Shown here: piece after piece, positions 13,669 to 26,165 of the stretch
How the letters are laid out: each line of letters begins with the position of its first letter
Numbering within the stretch: the first letter of the stretch is position 1
Position numbers and translations under genes: made by a program
Assembly (NCBI GenBank): GCA_029851415.1
Contig: CM056742.1
Span: 13,805,736-13,869,735 of the forward strand
Reading direction: 5' to 3'
Length of the DNA stretch: 64,000 nt
Source of the DNA: Eretmocerus hayati
Lineage: Eukaryota; Arthropoda; Insecta; Hymenoptera; Aphelinidae
The notes under the pieces: generated by a model
What the model saw: only the letters and a program-made list of their open reading frames with translations
Databases searched by the model: none
Told to the model about the DNA's origin: nothing

Positions 13669-14494
13669 GAGGGCGAAATTACATGGAGCGCGGAGAGCGG
13701 AAAATAAGAGAAGCGTAAAAAGTACCGGCCAATCAGAGCGCTCCAAACTTTCCGCTCCGCACAACAGCGTGTACCCCGTTTACATGGACGCGGAAGAGAG
13801 GAAAAAATCGCGGCGTAAAATATTTCATCACGAAAATTAGTAAATTTTGCTTTGTGCGAATATAATTTTCTTTTTCTTTTATAAATATGGATACAATACG
13901 AGGTTATTTATGATAATTTTGGCCCTCACAAGTTCTCAGAGAAAATTTTAAAGATTTCGTTTTCACGCTCCGCGTTCAAAATTACGCCCCATGTAAACCG
14001 GGGCACACGGCGAGAGCGGAGAAAACTGCGTGTCGTCTGCTGAATGCAGCTGTTCGAGCTGTTGTTCTCGCATGCAATCGAATTCTTCAGAGTGCGACTG
14101 TAGTCATGGGAGTATAATCTGAACAAAAATCTCAGAAACATTCAATGATTATTCAAATTAACGGGCTGGAAGCAGCACAATCATAATTAACTAATTAGGC
14201 ATAACACAGTCGTTCATAACCTCAAAATGTAATCGCCTACGGAGATACCTACTTTTATTGGTAGAATAATGGAATCATGCTCTCAAATCATTTATTTATT
14301 GACAATAGTCACATCTCTGGGCGAATATCTCCTCAAATCCAACCGAATCGAGAAAATTCTTTGCGATTGTGAGCGAAATATTCGAGTTCCACAAACGCGC
14401 CAATATTTTGAATCACGAGGGCTGTGATTGGCTACAACTTTTTACGCTCCGCTCTGTTTTTTCCGCTCTCCGCGCTCCATGTAATTTCTCCCTC
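13669..14494. mobile_element. TIR element of ~826 bp upstream of TFIIIA
   Basis: About 85-90 bp at the two ends are imperfect inverted copies. The left reads GAGGGCGAAATTACATGG and continues GAGCGCGGAGAGCGG; the right is the complement, with ATGTAATTTCTCCCTC at its edge. An internal pair around the words ACATGG and CCATGT repeats the theme. There is no transposase, so it is probably a non-autonomous DNA transposon. Confidence 0.7.
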
Positions 14495-14509
14495 AGGGCT
14501 AACTTTGAG

Positions 14510-14662
14510 GGTGCGGCCACATGAGCAAAACGTTTGGCGGGAACGCCTATACCAGCCGTGAGTGCGACAAGGACAGGCCATTTGGCGCCACTCTTATCTC
14601 CTTGTCGCACTCATGGCTTATCGGCGTTCGCGCCAATTGTTTTGCTGCATGTAGCCGCAGCC
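14510..14662. repeat. Foldback element of ~150 bp
   Basis: The ends are inverted (TGCGGCCACATGAGCAAAAC at the left, GTTTTGCTGCATGTAGCCGC at the right), and an inner pair is built on GAGTGCGACAAGGA. It lies immediately beside the preceding TIR element. The GCGGCCACATG end resembles ends often seen on insect MITEs, but I cannot assign a superfamily. Confidence 0.7.
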
Positions 14663-15272
14663 TAAGGCTGAAGTGCAAGAAAAAAGGTTAGGTATGATTT
14701 CAATGTCGGTACAGCAGGTGCCGACTGTAGCATTATTTCAATCATTCTTTTTTTTAAATTTTTCCGATTCGGAGTTTGCATGGACCGAAAATTAATTGAC
14801 TTCAGGCTTGATTGACTTCGTGTAAAGTTTGGCCTTGTCCAGATCCAAATGAATAATAGCCTGGTGATTTTGATGATTTTTTCAAGCCTTTGATTCGTAA
14901 GAATCAACACTTTTGAGAGAAATGGCAATATCGAAAGCATTTTTGGAATTCCCACGAATGATCATTTTTCGAAGAATTTCATTTGAAAAGTGGGATCGAC
15001 TTCACTATAGAATATGCCTAATATACGGTTGACGAGCTTTGGGCAACAAATAAGTACCATGTTTGCGTCATTGTTTTAGAAATTATGTCGATGAATGATA
15101 GAAAAATTAATTCTCGATCGTATGTAAATAAAATGAGAATTGCATTCGATACATTCGTCCTCTACAGAAATCGCCGCAGCAATCGTAGTTTACTATTGGA
15201 TTAAATCATATGATGTCAAATGTGATTTTCAGTTCCCAAAAATTTCTCTGCAATCGAATTTCATTATAAATG
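14663..15272. other. Intergenic, nothing recognised
   Basis: About 600 bp of AT-rich sequence between two foldback elements. I see no gene, repeat array or transposon end. Confidence 0.4.
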
Positions 15273-15776
15273 ATCTTGTTTCACTATTAGTTGTTCGTGA
15301 TTCTCACTCAGATTTGTCGTGGAATTTCATGGGAAACCCGTATATGGGTGTACCAGGCCTGGGGCGTATATATGGGTGATTCTGAGATAACTTATGCATT
15401 TGATGTCCTGACCTCGCATTCATATTAAATGACCAAATATGACGAGTATAACGATGATATATCTAGTGTATTCTATTAAAATGAAGATTTCCCGATAGTT
15501 TTAGGAGCGGATATAAGTTTAATGTGGACCTGAGCTTACCAAAAGTAGTCAAAATGTCCTTACCACGGCATGTCCCAAATTGGAGTTGCACATTTCAATC
15601 GTGTAGTTTGCCGAGATATTCATTCAATATGAATGCGAGGTCAGGACATCAAATGCATAAGTTATCTCAGAATCACCCATATATACGCCCCAGGCCTGGT
15701 ACACCCATATACGGGTTTCCCATGAAATTCCACGACAAATCTGAGTGAGAATCACGAACAACATAGTGAAACAAGA
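15273..15776. repeat. Foldback element of ~500 bp
   Basis: Arms of about 160 bp (15273-15434 and 15615-15776) are near-perfect inverted copies. The edges read GATCTTGTTTCACTATTAG and the complement of CTATGTTGTTCG. The mirrored reading frames at 15140-15379 and 15524-15748 are a by-product of the palindrome, not genes. Confidence 0.75.
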
Positions 15777-15785
15777 TCACTCGGT

Positions 15786-17632
15786 AAAAACATCTCACGT
15801 GAGATCTCACGTGAGACACGTTGGATCTCACGTGATATTGGGCCATAATACAACGTGAGATCTCACGTGAGATCAGAATTTGGAACGCGTATTTCTGGGT
15901 ATTTCAGTCGAATCCAAGGGTTTTGCACATACCTCCCCGATGCCTCGAGGCTAAATTTGCAACCCGATGCCTCACATTTAGCTATAATATAAAATTTAAA
16001 CCAAAAAAATCATCCGATGGATGACGCCGTCTGTGCCGAGTGGCGACTCTTGCGCCGCCGTGGTGCGCAGGCGCGTCTCTCTCGTCTCACGTGAGATCTT
16101 ACGTAGGATCTCACCTGAAATATTACGTGAGATCTCACCTGAAATATTACGTGAGACAATAGGAATTACGTAACCTACAATCTGGCTTCTTTATACTGCG
16201 CGAGCCGCTGCAGTGCACTTCAGATTTCACTGCAGCTAAGTATGCTGTGTGAAGCATGCATGTGTTTCAGTCCTCAGGTTGTGATCTTCGTTTTACAATC
16301 ATGCTGGATTTTCCAAAGAATAGCTTGAAATAGTAGTGTTCCCCAATTTTCAAACAGATCTGTGACTAGTGCTGCAATGAAGCCACATGGTGATGAATTT
16401 ACCAACGATGAGAGAGAAATACTCTCTAGCGAGTTATCAAAATTCCTTGTTGCAGAAGTGAAACTTTTTTTGAGTGCTACTTCTGTTTTCTAATTAATAT
16501 ACCATGTAATAGAGTGATAGATGACATTTCCTGAGATGGCACCGTGTTTCTTCAATACATCATCCAGCTCAACTCAAATTTCCTCCTCAATATCAACCTG
16601 GTGTGCTTCAGCTTACAACCCATAACACAACTGAATGAAGATTCGCCAGATGAATGACTGAATGGACTGGCTTCATTCCAAAAAGTGATTGTCACATCAT
16701 GTGTTTATGGTTTCAACTGAGTGCTTATTAGTGCTCCGGGGCATAATTTTCTCCATCATCCCAAAGCCTCAACAATCTTTTCAACTACATTTTATGGTTT
16801 CAACTATTAAGGCGCTGTAGAATTGTGTCAGAGTTAAACTCAAGATTCATTAAATTTCATAAGCTCAAATGGTTTGATTGAAATGAGGTGATTCTGTATC
16901 ATGCGTGGATGAGTTGAACCAAATTTCAAGTAAATAGCTGCACGTCATCCACGTATCACAGACTGGGAATGGATGAACATTTCTCGATACAAGTATTTGG
17001 CAGCAGACTTTTGAATATGATTCGACAATGACTAGTTACTCAATACAATCATCTGTTGTGGTTGACATTAGATTATATTCAATTTGTAGTTAGCCATGGC
17101 AAATCTACTTGTTGTTTGCCGATATATCTACATCCTACAGTGCTTACTGTACCAAGGACATGAGCAAAAATAGCATAAATTCTCCATTTCAGTCAGCCAA
17201 GGAAATCTTGTAACGGATTGAAGTGGTGTTGAGTACTTGGAACTTCTAGTTAATCTAAATCTATTAAGCTGCCTTTTCTCATAAAGAAATATCATCTAGC
17301 CAGAAGAAATTAATAACATATTGTGATCCCTAGAAGAAAAGTGTCACACTGTATCAGTTACTTATAGAGAACCATAACTGCTATATATTGTCTAATGCTA
17401 TCATTTGGCCAATCGGGTGGTCTTGGAGATATTCTTTATTGACTTGTGTTTGATTTACTTTCGATTAATATTCAGGAGAAAAAAGTTCGCAATAATCTCA
17501 TTGAAGCTAACTCCGTGTTTTATATCTTCAAAACTTTCTCTAATGGGTGATAGATATGTCGTTCTATTGATGAGCTTTTAATCAACGTGGGCTTGGGATC
17601 ATTTTCAAGGATGTGTTTATTTGGTCTTGAAA
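15786..17632 (+). repeat. Left terminal inverted repeat (1.85 kb)
   Basis: Matches the complement of 21891-23737 almost base for base. It contains two clusters of CACGTG palindromes (15792-15880 and 16082-16160) separated by unique sequence. The similarity stops abruptly just after GGTCTTGAAA near 17632. Confidence 0.85.
15792..15880. repeat. Terminal cluster of TCTCACGTGAGA palindromes
   Basis: The 12-bp palindrome TCTCACGTGAGA and near variants occur about five times in ~90 bp, often back to back through a shared GATC. The same array is present inverted at 23643-23731, and variant forms (TTACGTAGG, ATTACGTGAGA) lie at 16082-16160. In a transposon these would be candidate transposase-binding sites. 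The core CACGTG is also an E-box. Confidence 0.7.
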
Positions 17633-19035
17633 CTTTTCAAGTAAGATATCCTGTTAGCCTGTTTGTAGATTCAGGCTTCGGGATTATCTCTCTTCCCGTC
17701 ACACTTTCAAGCTCAAGAAATAATGAATTTCTCATTTCTTGAGCTCGGGTCTTAAAATTTTTGGGACAAAAGATTGAATTCGCACATCAACATATTGCGA
17801 TGTTGGGAACGATTTTAAATGAGACATTCCTCCTCTTGTCGTAAAATACTAAGTTCAGAGAAATGATAGATTGCGGTTTTTTCCAATTATCTGCATCCTT
17901 AGAACATCCCTCCTCAACTCGAACTTGTTTGCTCACCATAATACTGAAATCACTTATCAGAGTACTCACCGGGTTTTGGGATAGTCTATCTTTTTCAAAA
18001 TTCCAAACTCGAACAAGACCGAGCTTGCGGTTCGAGGAACCATGTGGGTGTTGGGAAAATTCGCCCTGGCTTGAAAGTGCTTATTTTCCATAAATCAGAC
18101 TACATGGCTCTGGAAATTGAGTCCTGTGAAGAGGATTTTCTTTGGGTCCGGAATAATCCGTTCCGGGAAACATGATTTCCTTGTGTAGTTTTCAACGTAG
18201 GCATCGAATCCGTATCTAGATTAAATTCTACACGTTAGGATTTTATTCAATCGGCAAAAACTAGTTTTTTAAAATACGGGGTGTTTTTAGCGCTTTTTGC
18301 TAATTTTCTAAGTGTATGACTTTGGTAGCGCATTCCTTGAGTGTACCAAGAGCGTATCGGAACTATCATTGTCAATGTATTTCGGCATTTTAGAAGGCTA
18401 GGGTGCGTTCAAAACAAGTGACCGGCTGATTTTCCGATTTGCTATCAGCAAATTCTGACCGATTGTGTAATAAATCTGGAAGTGCTCTCAGAATGGACCA
18501 GAAACATCTTTTTTGATCTCTCGATGGCGCATTTTTTTGTTTTTATACATACATCGAAGAAAAATATTTGCGATAGCATAAGATAGCGTGAGCGCACAAA
18601 AAATGTCTCTGGTCCATTTGGATATTATTCGGAAACTTACACGCTTTGGACCAGAAAATTTAGAAGTTGAAAATTGAGTATCCGCATGCTCATGCTGACT
18701 TTTTTTTATTCGTGTTTTTTTTAATGTAGAATGTAGAATGATAATATGTCATGAGACGTATGGAGAAGCATAGTTTCATTTTTTGTGCATGTTTGTCCTA
18801 CCGATTATCCCAGGAAACAGCTCTCGAGTCCACGAAACTGACATACACTCAAAACTCTAGTCCGCCACTGAAATCGCTTGCAAAAATAATTGAGTTGATG
18901 TAAAAATTTCCACATGCGGCTTCTATCTCAGGTAGGTGCAACAAACTGGGCCCAACTAGCCTACCTCAATATCTTTTAACGTGCCTCAACTCATTTTTAA
19001 AGCTTGTTCCAAATGCCTAAAAAAAAACTGAAGTG

Positions 19036-19686
19036 CCGTAAACTGGGGTGACTATGACCACCGGGGTGACTTTGGTCACCCCGTAGTAATCGACTTAATT
19101 TCGTTATTAAAACTAAGGTGGCAAATATCTAGTTCATTGACATAAAGATATGAGACTTTCATGTTTTTTCTCTGGACTTATTCGTGATCAGAAAATTTGT
19201 TCCGAGGAGATGAGAATACCCGTTTTTGTGTTGAATAGTACCATATAAGGATTAAAAGATATTTCAAAAATATAAAATTACAAATTATATCTGTAATTGT
19301 ATTATTGCCTTGTTAATTTCCAAATAATTAAAGAAATTAGTTAATTGCCTTGGTTAATTGCATTAGTTAATTGCCTTTGTATGATTGCCTTGTTATCTTG
19401 TAGATGCAATTATAAAATATAAAATTATAAAACACTAAGTTTGTAGTATTCGACGAAGGTGGACACAGTCACCCCCGATGCCACGGTGTCTGTGGCCAGC
19501 CTGTTCTTACAGTTCTTATGATTAAGAATGCAAATATAGGTGGAATTGAATTCTGAGCATGGCATTTCAAAGAAGACGTCGAGACACGTCCAATGACATA
19601 AGATACATATAGGTTTGTTCGAAAAATCGCAACGAGAATGTGATCAGAAGCTCCTAAGTGGCGATAGTCACCCGGTTTACGGTACG
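19036..19686. mobile_element. MITE of ~650 bp inside the large element
   Basis: The ends are inverted copies: GCCGTAAACTGGGGTGACTA on the left, and TAGTCACCCGGTTTACGG on the right. The interior is AT-rich and non-coding. It is nested in the core of the 7.95-kb element. Confidence 0.6.
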
Positions 19687-20374
19687 TCTAATCTTGACCA
19701 AGTGGAGCCGAGCTGAGTTATTTTCCCAAGAAGTAATTTTTGAGAGATTACGAAATGATGTATCCCGCAACTTGCCTCCATCATTCAAAACATCAATGTA
19801 AATCGTCGATAAAATGCATAAAATCGTTTTCACCCGTTTTTATCGCCGTGATATCACATTCGGAGCTTTCCGTCAATCCAAAACTCCGTTCACGACCTCT
19901 TTTGATGCAATAAACACATTCTGAGTGGTGAAAAATATTCATACTGTATACACCCTTATGGGGGTATGTTGGGCACATTCCGATGGCCTTTCTTGTTTTA
20001 CGAAAAATCTCCGTCTTTTATATAAAATAGTTTCAGATCGAAGTCCTGCGGCTCTAATAAAAGGCGGATTTTAATGGCTGAAAGACTAATCGAATGTGCT
20101 AAAGTACGTTCAAATTGGCCAAAAACAAAATTCGGCATCTGTTTTACCAAACGTAACTTCCGCGCTTTCTTAGCTGCGCAAACACGGAAAATGTAAAAAT
20201 CTTTTTGAATTTTCTGGGGAACAGTAATACTGTTCGGGGTCGATCCAAACCACTCATTTTTTTATAATTTCACATAACGAACGTAAAAGAAATTGTGGGA
20301 AAGTCAGCGAGCGCCTTCCCCTGAGATCGGCATATCTGGCTGTCCTTGGCAAGAAATTCGCATGTAACCCCTAG

Positions 20375-21245
20375 TGCTACCGTTAACTGGGGTAACTTTG
20401 GGACAAAAATCGCATTTTTTCCATTGAAACTCGTGTAACTTGCACATCTCACATCAAAATCGCATTGTATCTGTGGTCAATCAAAAGCTTACAGTTTCAG
20501 CTTTCGATTGCGCGGTTGATGAAGTCCATTTGCACATCGCTGGATTGAGCTATGAGCTTTCAAAGTTGTGTCCCAAAGTTAAACCGGTTTGGGGTAACTT
20601 TAGAACAGCATACATTTTATAATTCATAGTTACCGTCAACGGAGGTAACTTTGGGACAAAAGTCGCACTTTCTCTTTTGCGTTCCTTGTCACTCACGTAA
20701 CTTGGGGGTCTGGCATTAGAATTGCATTGTGTCTGTAATCAATCGGAAGCTTACATACTTTCAGCTTCTGATTCACTACTATTCAAGTATATTCGGACGT
20801 CCTTGGTCGGAGCTATGGTCGCTCAAAGTCGTGTCCCAAAATTACCCCGATTTGCAGAAAATAGACATACTTTTCAGTTTTTACGTTTCAGAATTGAAAC
20901 TGAGTAGAAATACACCAATGTGACGATCGATTCGTCCAGATATCCGCACAGACAAGTAAAATTTAGCTTAGTTACCTTGGAAGCGTCCCCTGATAATTTT
21001 TCCGAGAGACTGTTTGTTGGATTAAGAACGTAGTTTTCAAAAAGTCTGTTTATAACGAACCTACAGCTGATGAAAGCCCTCGCACCAATGCAAAACATTG
21101 CTCATGTCATACGTGCCCCAAGTAGGAGAGACAAACATTAAAGCCTCAGGACTATCTGTCTCGCCGATTGCGCGTGATAACGACTCTTCCAAGGGTTCTT
21201 CCAAAGTGACCCCCCCGGCCCCAAAGTTACCACAGTTGACAGTAT
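20375..21245. repeat. Dispersed GGGGTAACTTTGGGAC repeats
   Basis: Variants of the phrase ACTGGGGTAACTTTGGGACA recur in both orientations at about 20388, 20575, 20640, 20835 and 21222. They resemble the ends of the 19036-19686 MITE. This looks like several nested or fragmented copies of one MITE family. Confidence 0.5.
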
Positions 21246-21890
21246 GTCAAGTTTTGGCTAGGACATTTTTCGCCTTGTCCTTGACAAGAAAGTCGTAAGT
21301 GTCTACTTACGCTTTTCTTGACACATATGTGCTACTTCTACTTTCGGTTGTTTTTGTGGTATCACGGCGAATTTTTCGGGGATCTGGAAATGTTTTTAAT
21401 TTATTCGAAAAAAAACTACCATGACGTGGTAGATGGTGTAAAGACGTTCCGTGTAAATTTCGCGACAATATCCATATATAATCATTTGATGAACTTTTAT
21501 TCTATTGTGTGTAAAAACCTAGGCCTATTATTATAAGGAATGTATGTATGAAAGTTCTATAACTTGTACGATGATGACAAAAAAAGGCGAAATGTCATCA
21601 TCATTTGTTCCATTAAGATTGGATGAAATTCATGTCTTCATAATCAAGTTTATGCTGTAAAATTATCAGAGAAATTAATAAACTAATATTCTTTTTATTA
21701 TACTGATAGATACAGCCTTGCAATTTACTGAATTCCAATTTTGAACTGAAGAGTTGATGTCATATCTAGGAAAACTCAAGTGTCGAGTGTCCTTTCACTA
21801 AAGCTGTCTCGCATCAAAATCTCACAGTACTATAAGACTTTTCTCACTCAGAAAACCATCTCGCGGCCCGCGGCTGTGGATAATGGAGAA

Positions 21891-23737
21891 TTTCAAGACC
21901 AAATAAACACATCCTTGAAAATGATCCCAAGCCCACGTTGATTAAAAGCTCATCAATAGAACGACATATCTATCACCCATTAGAGAAAGTTTTGAAGATA
22001 TAAAACACGGAGTTAGCTTCAATGAGATTATTGCGAACTTTTTTCTCCTGAATATTAATCGAAAGTAAATCAAACACAAGTCAATAAAGAATATCTCCAA
22101 GACCACCCGATTGGCCAAATGATAGCATTAGACAATATATAGCAGTTATGGTTCTCTATAAGTAACTGATACAGTGTGACACTTTTCTTCTAGGGATCAC
22201 AATATGTTATTAATTTCTTCTGGCTAGATGATATTTCTTTATGAGAAAAGGCAGCTTAATAGATTTAGATTAACTAGAAGTTCCAAGTACTCAACACCAC
22301 TTCAATCCGTTACAAGATTTCCTTGGCTGACTGAAATGGAGAATTTATGCTATTTTTGCTCATGTCCTTGGTACAGTAAGCACTGTAGGATGTAGATATA
22401 TCGGCAAACAACAAGTAGATTTGCCATGGCTAACTACAAATTGAATATAATCTAATGTCAACCACAACAGATGATTGTATTGAGTAACTAGTCATTGTCG
22501 AATCATATTCAAAAGTCTGCTGCCAAATACTTGTATCGAGAAATGTTCATCCATTCCCAGTCTGTGATACGTGGATGACGTGCAGCTATTTACTTGAAAT
22601 TTGGTTCAACTCATCCACGCATGATACAGAATCACCTCATTTCAATCAAACCATTTGAGCTTATGAAATTTAATGAATCTTGAGTTTAACTCTGACACAA
22701 TTCTACAGCGCCTTAATAGTTGAAACCATAAAATGTAGTTGAAAAGATTGTTGAGGCTTTGGGATGATGGAGAAAATTATGCCCCGGAGCACTAATAAGC
22801 ACTCAGTTGAAACCATAAACACATGATGTGACAATCACTTTTTGGAATGAAGCCAGTCCATTCAGTCATTCATCTGGCGAATCTTCATTCAGTTGTGTTA
22901 TGGGTTGTAAGCTGAAGCACACCAGGTTGATATTGAGGAGGAAATTTGAGTTGAGCTGGATGATGTATTGAAGAAACACGGTGCCATCTCAGGAAATGTC
23001 ATCTATCACTCTATTACATGGTATATTAATTAGAAAACAGAAGTAGCACTCAAAAAAAGTTTCACTTCTGCAACAAGGAATTTTGATAACTCGCTAGAGA
23101 GTATTTCTCTCTCATCGTTGGTAAATTCATCACCATGTGGCTTCATTGCAGCACTAGTCACAGATCTGTTTGAAAATTGGGGAACACTACTATTTCAAGC
23201 TATTCTTTGGAAAATCCAGCATGATTGTAAAACGAAGATCACAACCTGAGGACTGAAACACATGCATGCTTCACACAGCATACTTAGCTGCAGTGAAATC
23301 TGAAGTACACTGCAGCGGCTCGCGCAGTATAAAGAAGCCAGATTGTAGGTTAAGTAATTCCTATTGTCTCACGTAATATTTCAGGTGAGATCTCACGTAA
23401 TATTTCAGGTGAGATCCTACGTAAGATCTCACGTGAGACGAGAGAGACGCGCCTGCGCACCACGGCGGCGCAAGAGTCGCCACTCGGCACAGACGGCGTC
23501 ATCCATCGGATGATTTTTTTGGTTTAAATTTTATATTATAGCTAAATGTGAGGCATCGGGTTGCAAATTTAGCCTCGAGGCATCGGGGAGGTATGTGCAA
23601 AACCCTTGGATTCGACTGAAATACCCAGAAATACGCGTTCCAAATTCTGATCTCACGTGAGATCTCACGTTGTATTATGGCCCAATATCACGTGAGATCC
23701 AACGTGTCTCACGTGAGATCTCACGTGAGATGTTTTT
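21891..23737 (-). repeat. Right terminal inverted repeat (1.85 kb)
   Basis: Inverted copy of 15786-17632. Differences seen by eye are single substitutions, for example a C/T change in the word near 23307 and G/T in the word near 23353. The high identity means recent insertion or gene conversion between the arms. Confidence 0.85.
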
Positions 23738-24934
23738 CGTATACCACGCAAACATCAAAGTTGGGTTACAAAAAGGTGATATTATGTACAAATCGACTAT
23801 CAAGTCGCACTTCAAAATAGTCAAAACACAGCCGACATTCTGTCCTGGAATTTTGAAATTTTCTAGAATGCTTTTCGATAATTCGACTCCGGGTCAGCGA
23901 ATCGCTTCGACCGGTTGTATAGCGGCGGTAATTGATTCCTAATACACCAAAAAACAAGATACTACCACCAGCGGAATGATGAATTACGTGAACAGCTTCC
24001 CGCGCGATGATTTAAGGGCAATTTTTCCGTTGCAAAATAAGAATTGTCCTCACCGTGGTCACTGCGGCTCTCGAACACTATGCAACGTCAAGACCCAGAA
24101 ATTTTTTTACGGTCTACTCTCACGGTAAAAATGGGCCATCCATTCGGAAAAAATGATTCGTTTCGATTTACGCCTTTGAGATCACTTTTCATGCCAAACT
24201 GTCCTGCTTACCGTGGCTGTCCTTATTACCGTGGCAAAAATATATCCAAAATTGCTCGTATCTTTTACATAGATTGACTAACGTTCATGCCCGTCTGGGA
24301 ATTGTTTTTGGATGTCAGATAGATTGGAAAACACCTATGAGTAGTCAGCTTGCAGCTATATTTCAACTAGTCAATTTCTGGTCCAAAAGTTCCGGCCCCC
24401 GCCGTTTTTGCCCTCGAAATACCTAATAAGTTATTCCATAATCATAATAACTACTAGACTGAATTCCGGCATAAACTATTGAAAACGAAATTCAACTAAA
24501 TTCGAGAATAAATTTTGGGTTCATCGTTGATTGTAAGTTGTGAGGCTTCACACAGGATTGCAGTTTCATTGACTTTCAATAGCTATATATGGGAGTTTAC
24601 GATGGAGATAGGTACTGAAGTCGCCATAATCCAATATCCTCTTGCATGGGTTTGTTTGTATATCATTCCTGTTACTAGTTCTTACAGATAGCTTTTTCTT
24701 GAAAATGTTTTCAAGGCAAGGGCCACCGACCACCGTGAAGTTCTGTAAGCCCAAAGAGGTTTCGAAATTACCTTATTATGATACTCTGTAAGTCCCGGGG
24801 CGCGTCGATTTATAGATTTATTCAATCAGATCCTTTCACAACCGCTGTAATTATGAATTCAATAAATTTTTTTCAGATTGTCCGCGGCCAACAACATAAT
24901 TCCATAAGTGTTTCAATAGAATTCGACAGTCACG
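23738..24934. other. Intergenic, nothing recognised
   Basis: About 1.2 kb between two inverted-repeat elements. The words CCGTGG and TTACCGTGGC near 24050-24235 hint at an old repeat, but I find no paired ends. No coding sequence is supported. Confidence 0.35.
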
Positions 24935-26000
24935 AATCTTGAAGAGTTCTTAAGGGGTTCTTGTATGCGTCACCGAATAATGAGTTCTTGGGAGGTTCTT
25001 GGAACGTTCGTAAGGCACTCGAAAAGAATTCTAATGAGGATCTCGATACACTCGACGCTGGCGGGTGGGAGAGATCGATCGAAAATATGAGAATTGCGAA
25101 TTTTCCAGCTTTACGAAAAATAGTTCAGTGAGAAAATGCGAGCGGAAGGGTATTGGAGACTCGAAATAGCATTTGCGAGTTCTCTCATAAGAAATATACA
25201 CGGATTATAGCATGGTTTGGTTAGCTTCAAAGGATGTTGCCTTCCAATAGCTTTTTTCGGACCGTTGGAAGACATATTTATGACAATTCATACAAAAGGT
25301 AAGGGTACCCAACTTGCCCTGATTTTAAATGATTTCTGCAATTTCCAGATGATTTGAAGTGAATTTTTGCTCTTTTTGTGTTCGCACACCCGAGATTTTG
25401 TATTCAGTGAAGCCGGTGCCAAATAGTATCAAATCGACCAATATGGATGCATTTGAGAGTTTTTAGTCCTTGTTTGAAGAAATTAGAGATCTTTTCTTGA
25501 ACCTTGAAAAGCTCGGATGTGGAGCGATTTGATGAATACGGAGATTAGTCTCGAGATTAGTCGTAAAACGCCAACCTACCTTTATTTTTCTATTCTGACT
25601 TTGCTCTTACTTCGCAAGTATTCATAAGGGAGTTTAAATAAGACAGGGTTTTGCAGTCCTAATCTCAACAGCATCGATGACGCAGTGGTTACGGATGGTG
25701 GCATGCAAACTTAGAGGTGCGTGGGTGCGATCCCGAGGTGAGGCAAATTTACGCAAATGGTTGATACGATTCTTTTGATTGAGTCGTGAAAATTTGTTTG
25801 TTGGATATCTCCAAGTAAGTGAAAAATCATTCTAAATTCTTTTTTCATGGAATAAAGGAATTAAAGAAGCCCTCGCGACCGTTTAAAGAAACTCTCAAGA
25901 ACCCCGTTCGAGCACTTTCCGAACGTCCCAAGAACTCACTCCGGTGCCGCTTACAAGGGCCTTTCTACAGAACTCTTCATTAAGAACCAGTTGTAGAATA
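24935..26000. mobile_element. TIR element of ~1.07 kb containing a SINE
   Basis: About 100 bp at each end are imperfect inverted copies built on GAGTTCTTGGGAGGTTCTTGG and GTTCGTAAGGCACTCGAA-like words (right side complementary at ~25890-25990). The divergence of the arms suggests an old element. There is no transposase. Confidence 0.55.
25669..25860 (+). mobile_element. tRNA-derived SINE
   Basis: A Pol III type-2 promoter is visible. The A-box-like TGACGCAGTGGTTACGGATG starts at 25678, and the B-box-like GGTGCGATCCC lies at about 25724-25734, some 46 bp apart. Flanking words such as GCATGCAAACTTAGAGGTGC resemble the D- and anticodon-arm region of a tRNA, but no full cloverleaf closes. A tRNA-related SINE head is the best reading. 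The 3' end is uncertain. Confidence 0.6.
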
Positions 26001-26165
26001 CTTTTAGATTCTTAAGGTATTATTATTCAAGAATTCTATGAGAATGTTGTTGATATGGATCTCGTGAAAGATTTATCTGGTCGACTTCCTTTCAATAATT
26101 ACTCTTAGGGCCACGGACTAGTCTTTTCAGAATTTGCTTTGTATGTACTCCTTGAATCATGCCCG

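Larger units (their letters stand above)
15786..23737. mobile_element. 7.95-kb element with 1.85-kb terminal inverted repeats
   Basis: The interval begins AAAAACATCTCACGTGAG and ends with its exact complement. The arms (15786-17632 and 21891-23737) match over about 1.85 kb with only a few substitutions seen by eye. The 4.26-kb core has no reading frame above about 76 codons and no recognisable transposase, integrase or polymerase. No convincing target duplication is seen: the flanks are TCGGT on the left and CGTAT on the right. It could be a large non-autonomous DNA transposon, a foldback element, or two insertions in opposite orientation. Which of these is unresolved. Confidence 0.75.

Noticed and set aside
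15140..15748. Two reading frames with mirrored sequence
   Set aside because: They are the two arms of one foldback element.
15786..23737. Possible integrated viral segment such as a polydnavirus proviral circle
   Set aside because: Those segments are bounded by direct repeat junctions and carry virulence genes. Here the ends are inverted and no gene is seen.
25669..25740. A functional tRNA gene
   Set aside because: Pol III boxes are present, but acceptor and anticodon stems do not close into a cloverleaf. A SINE head fits better.
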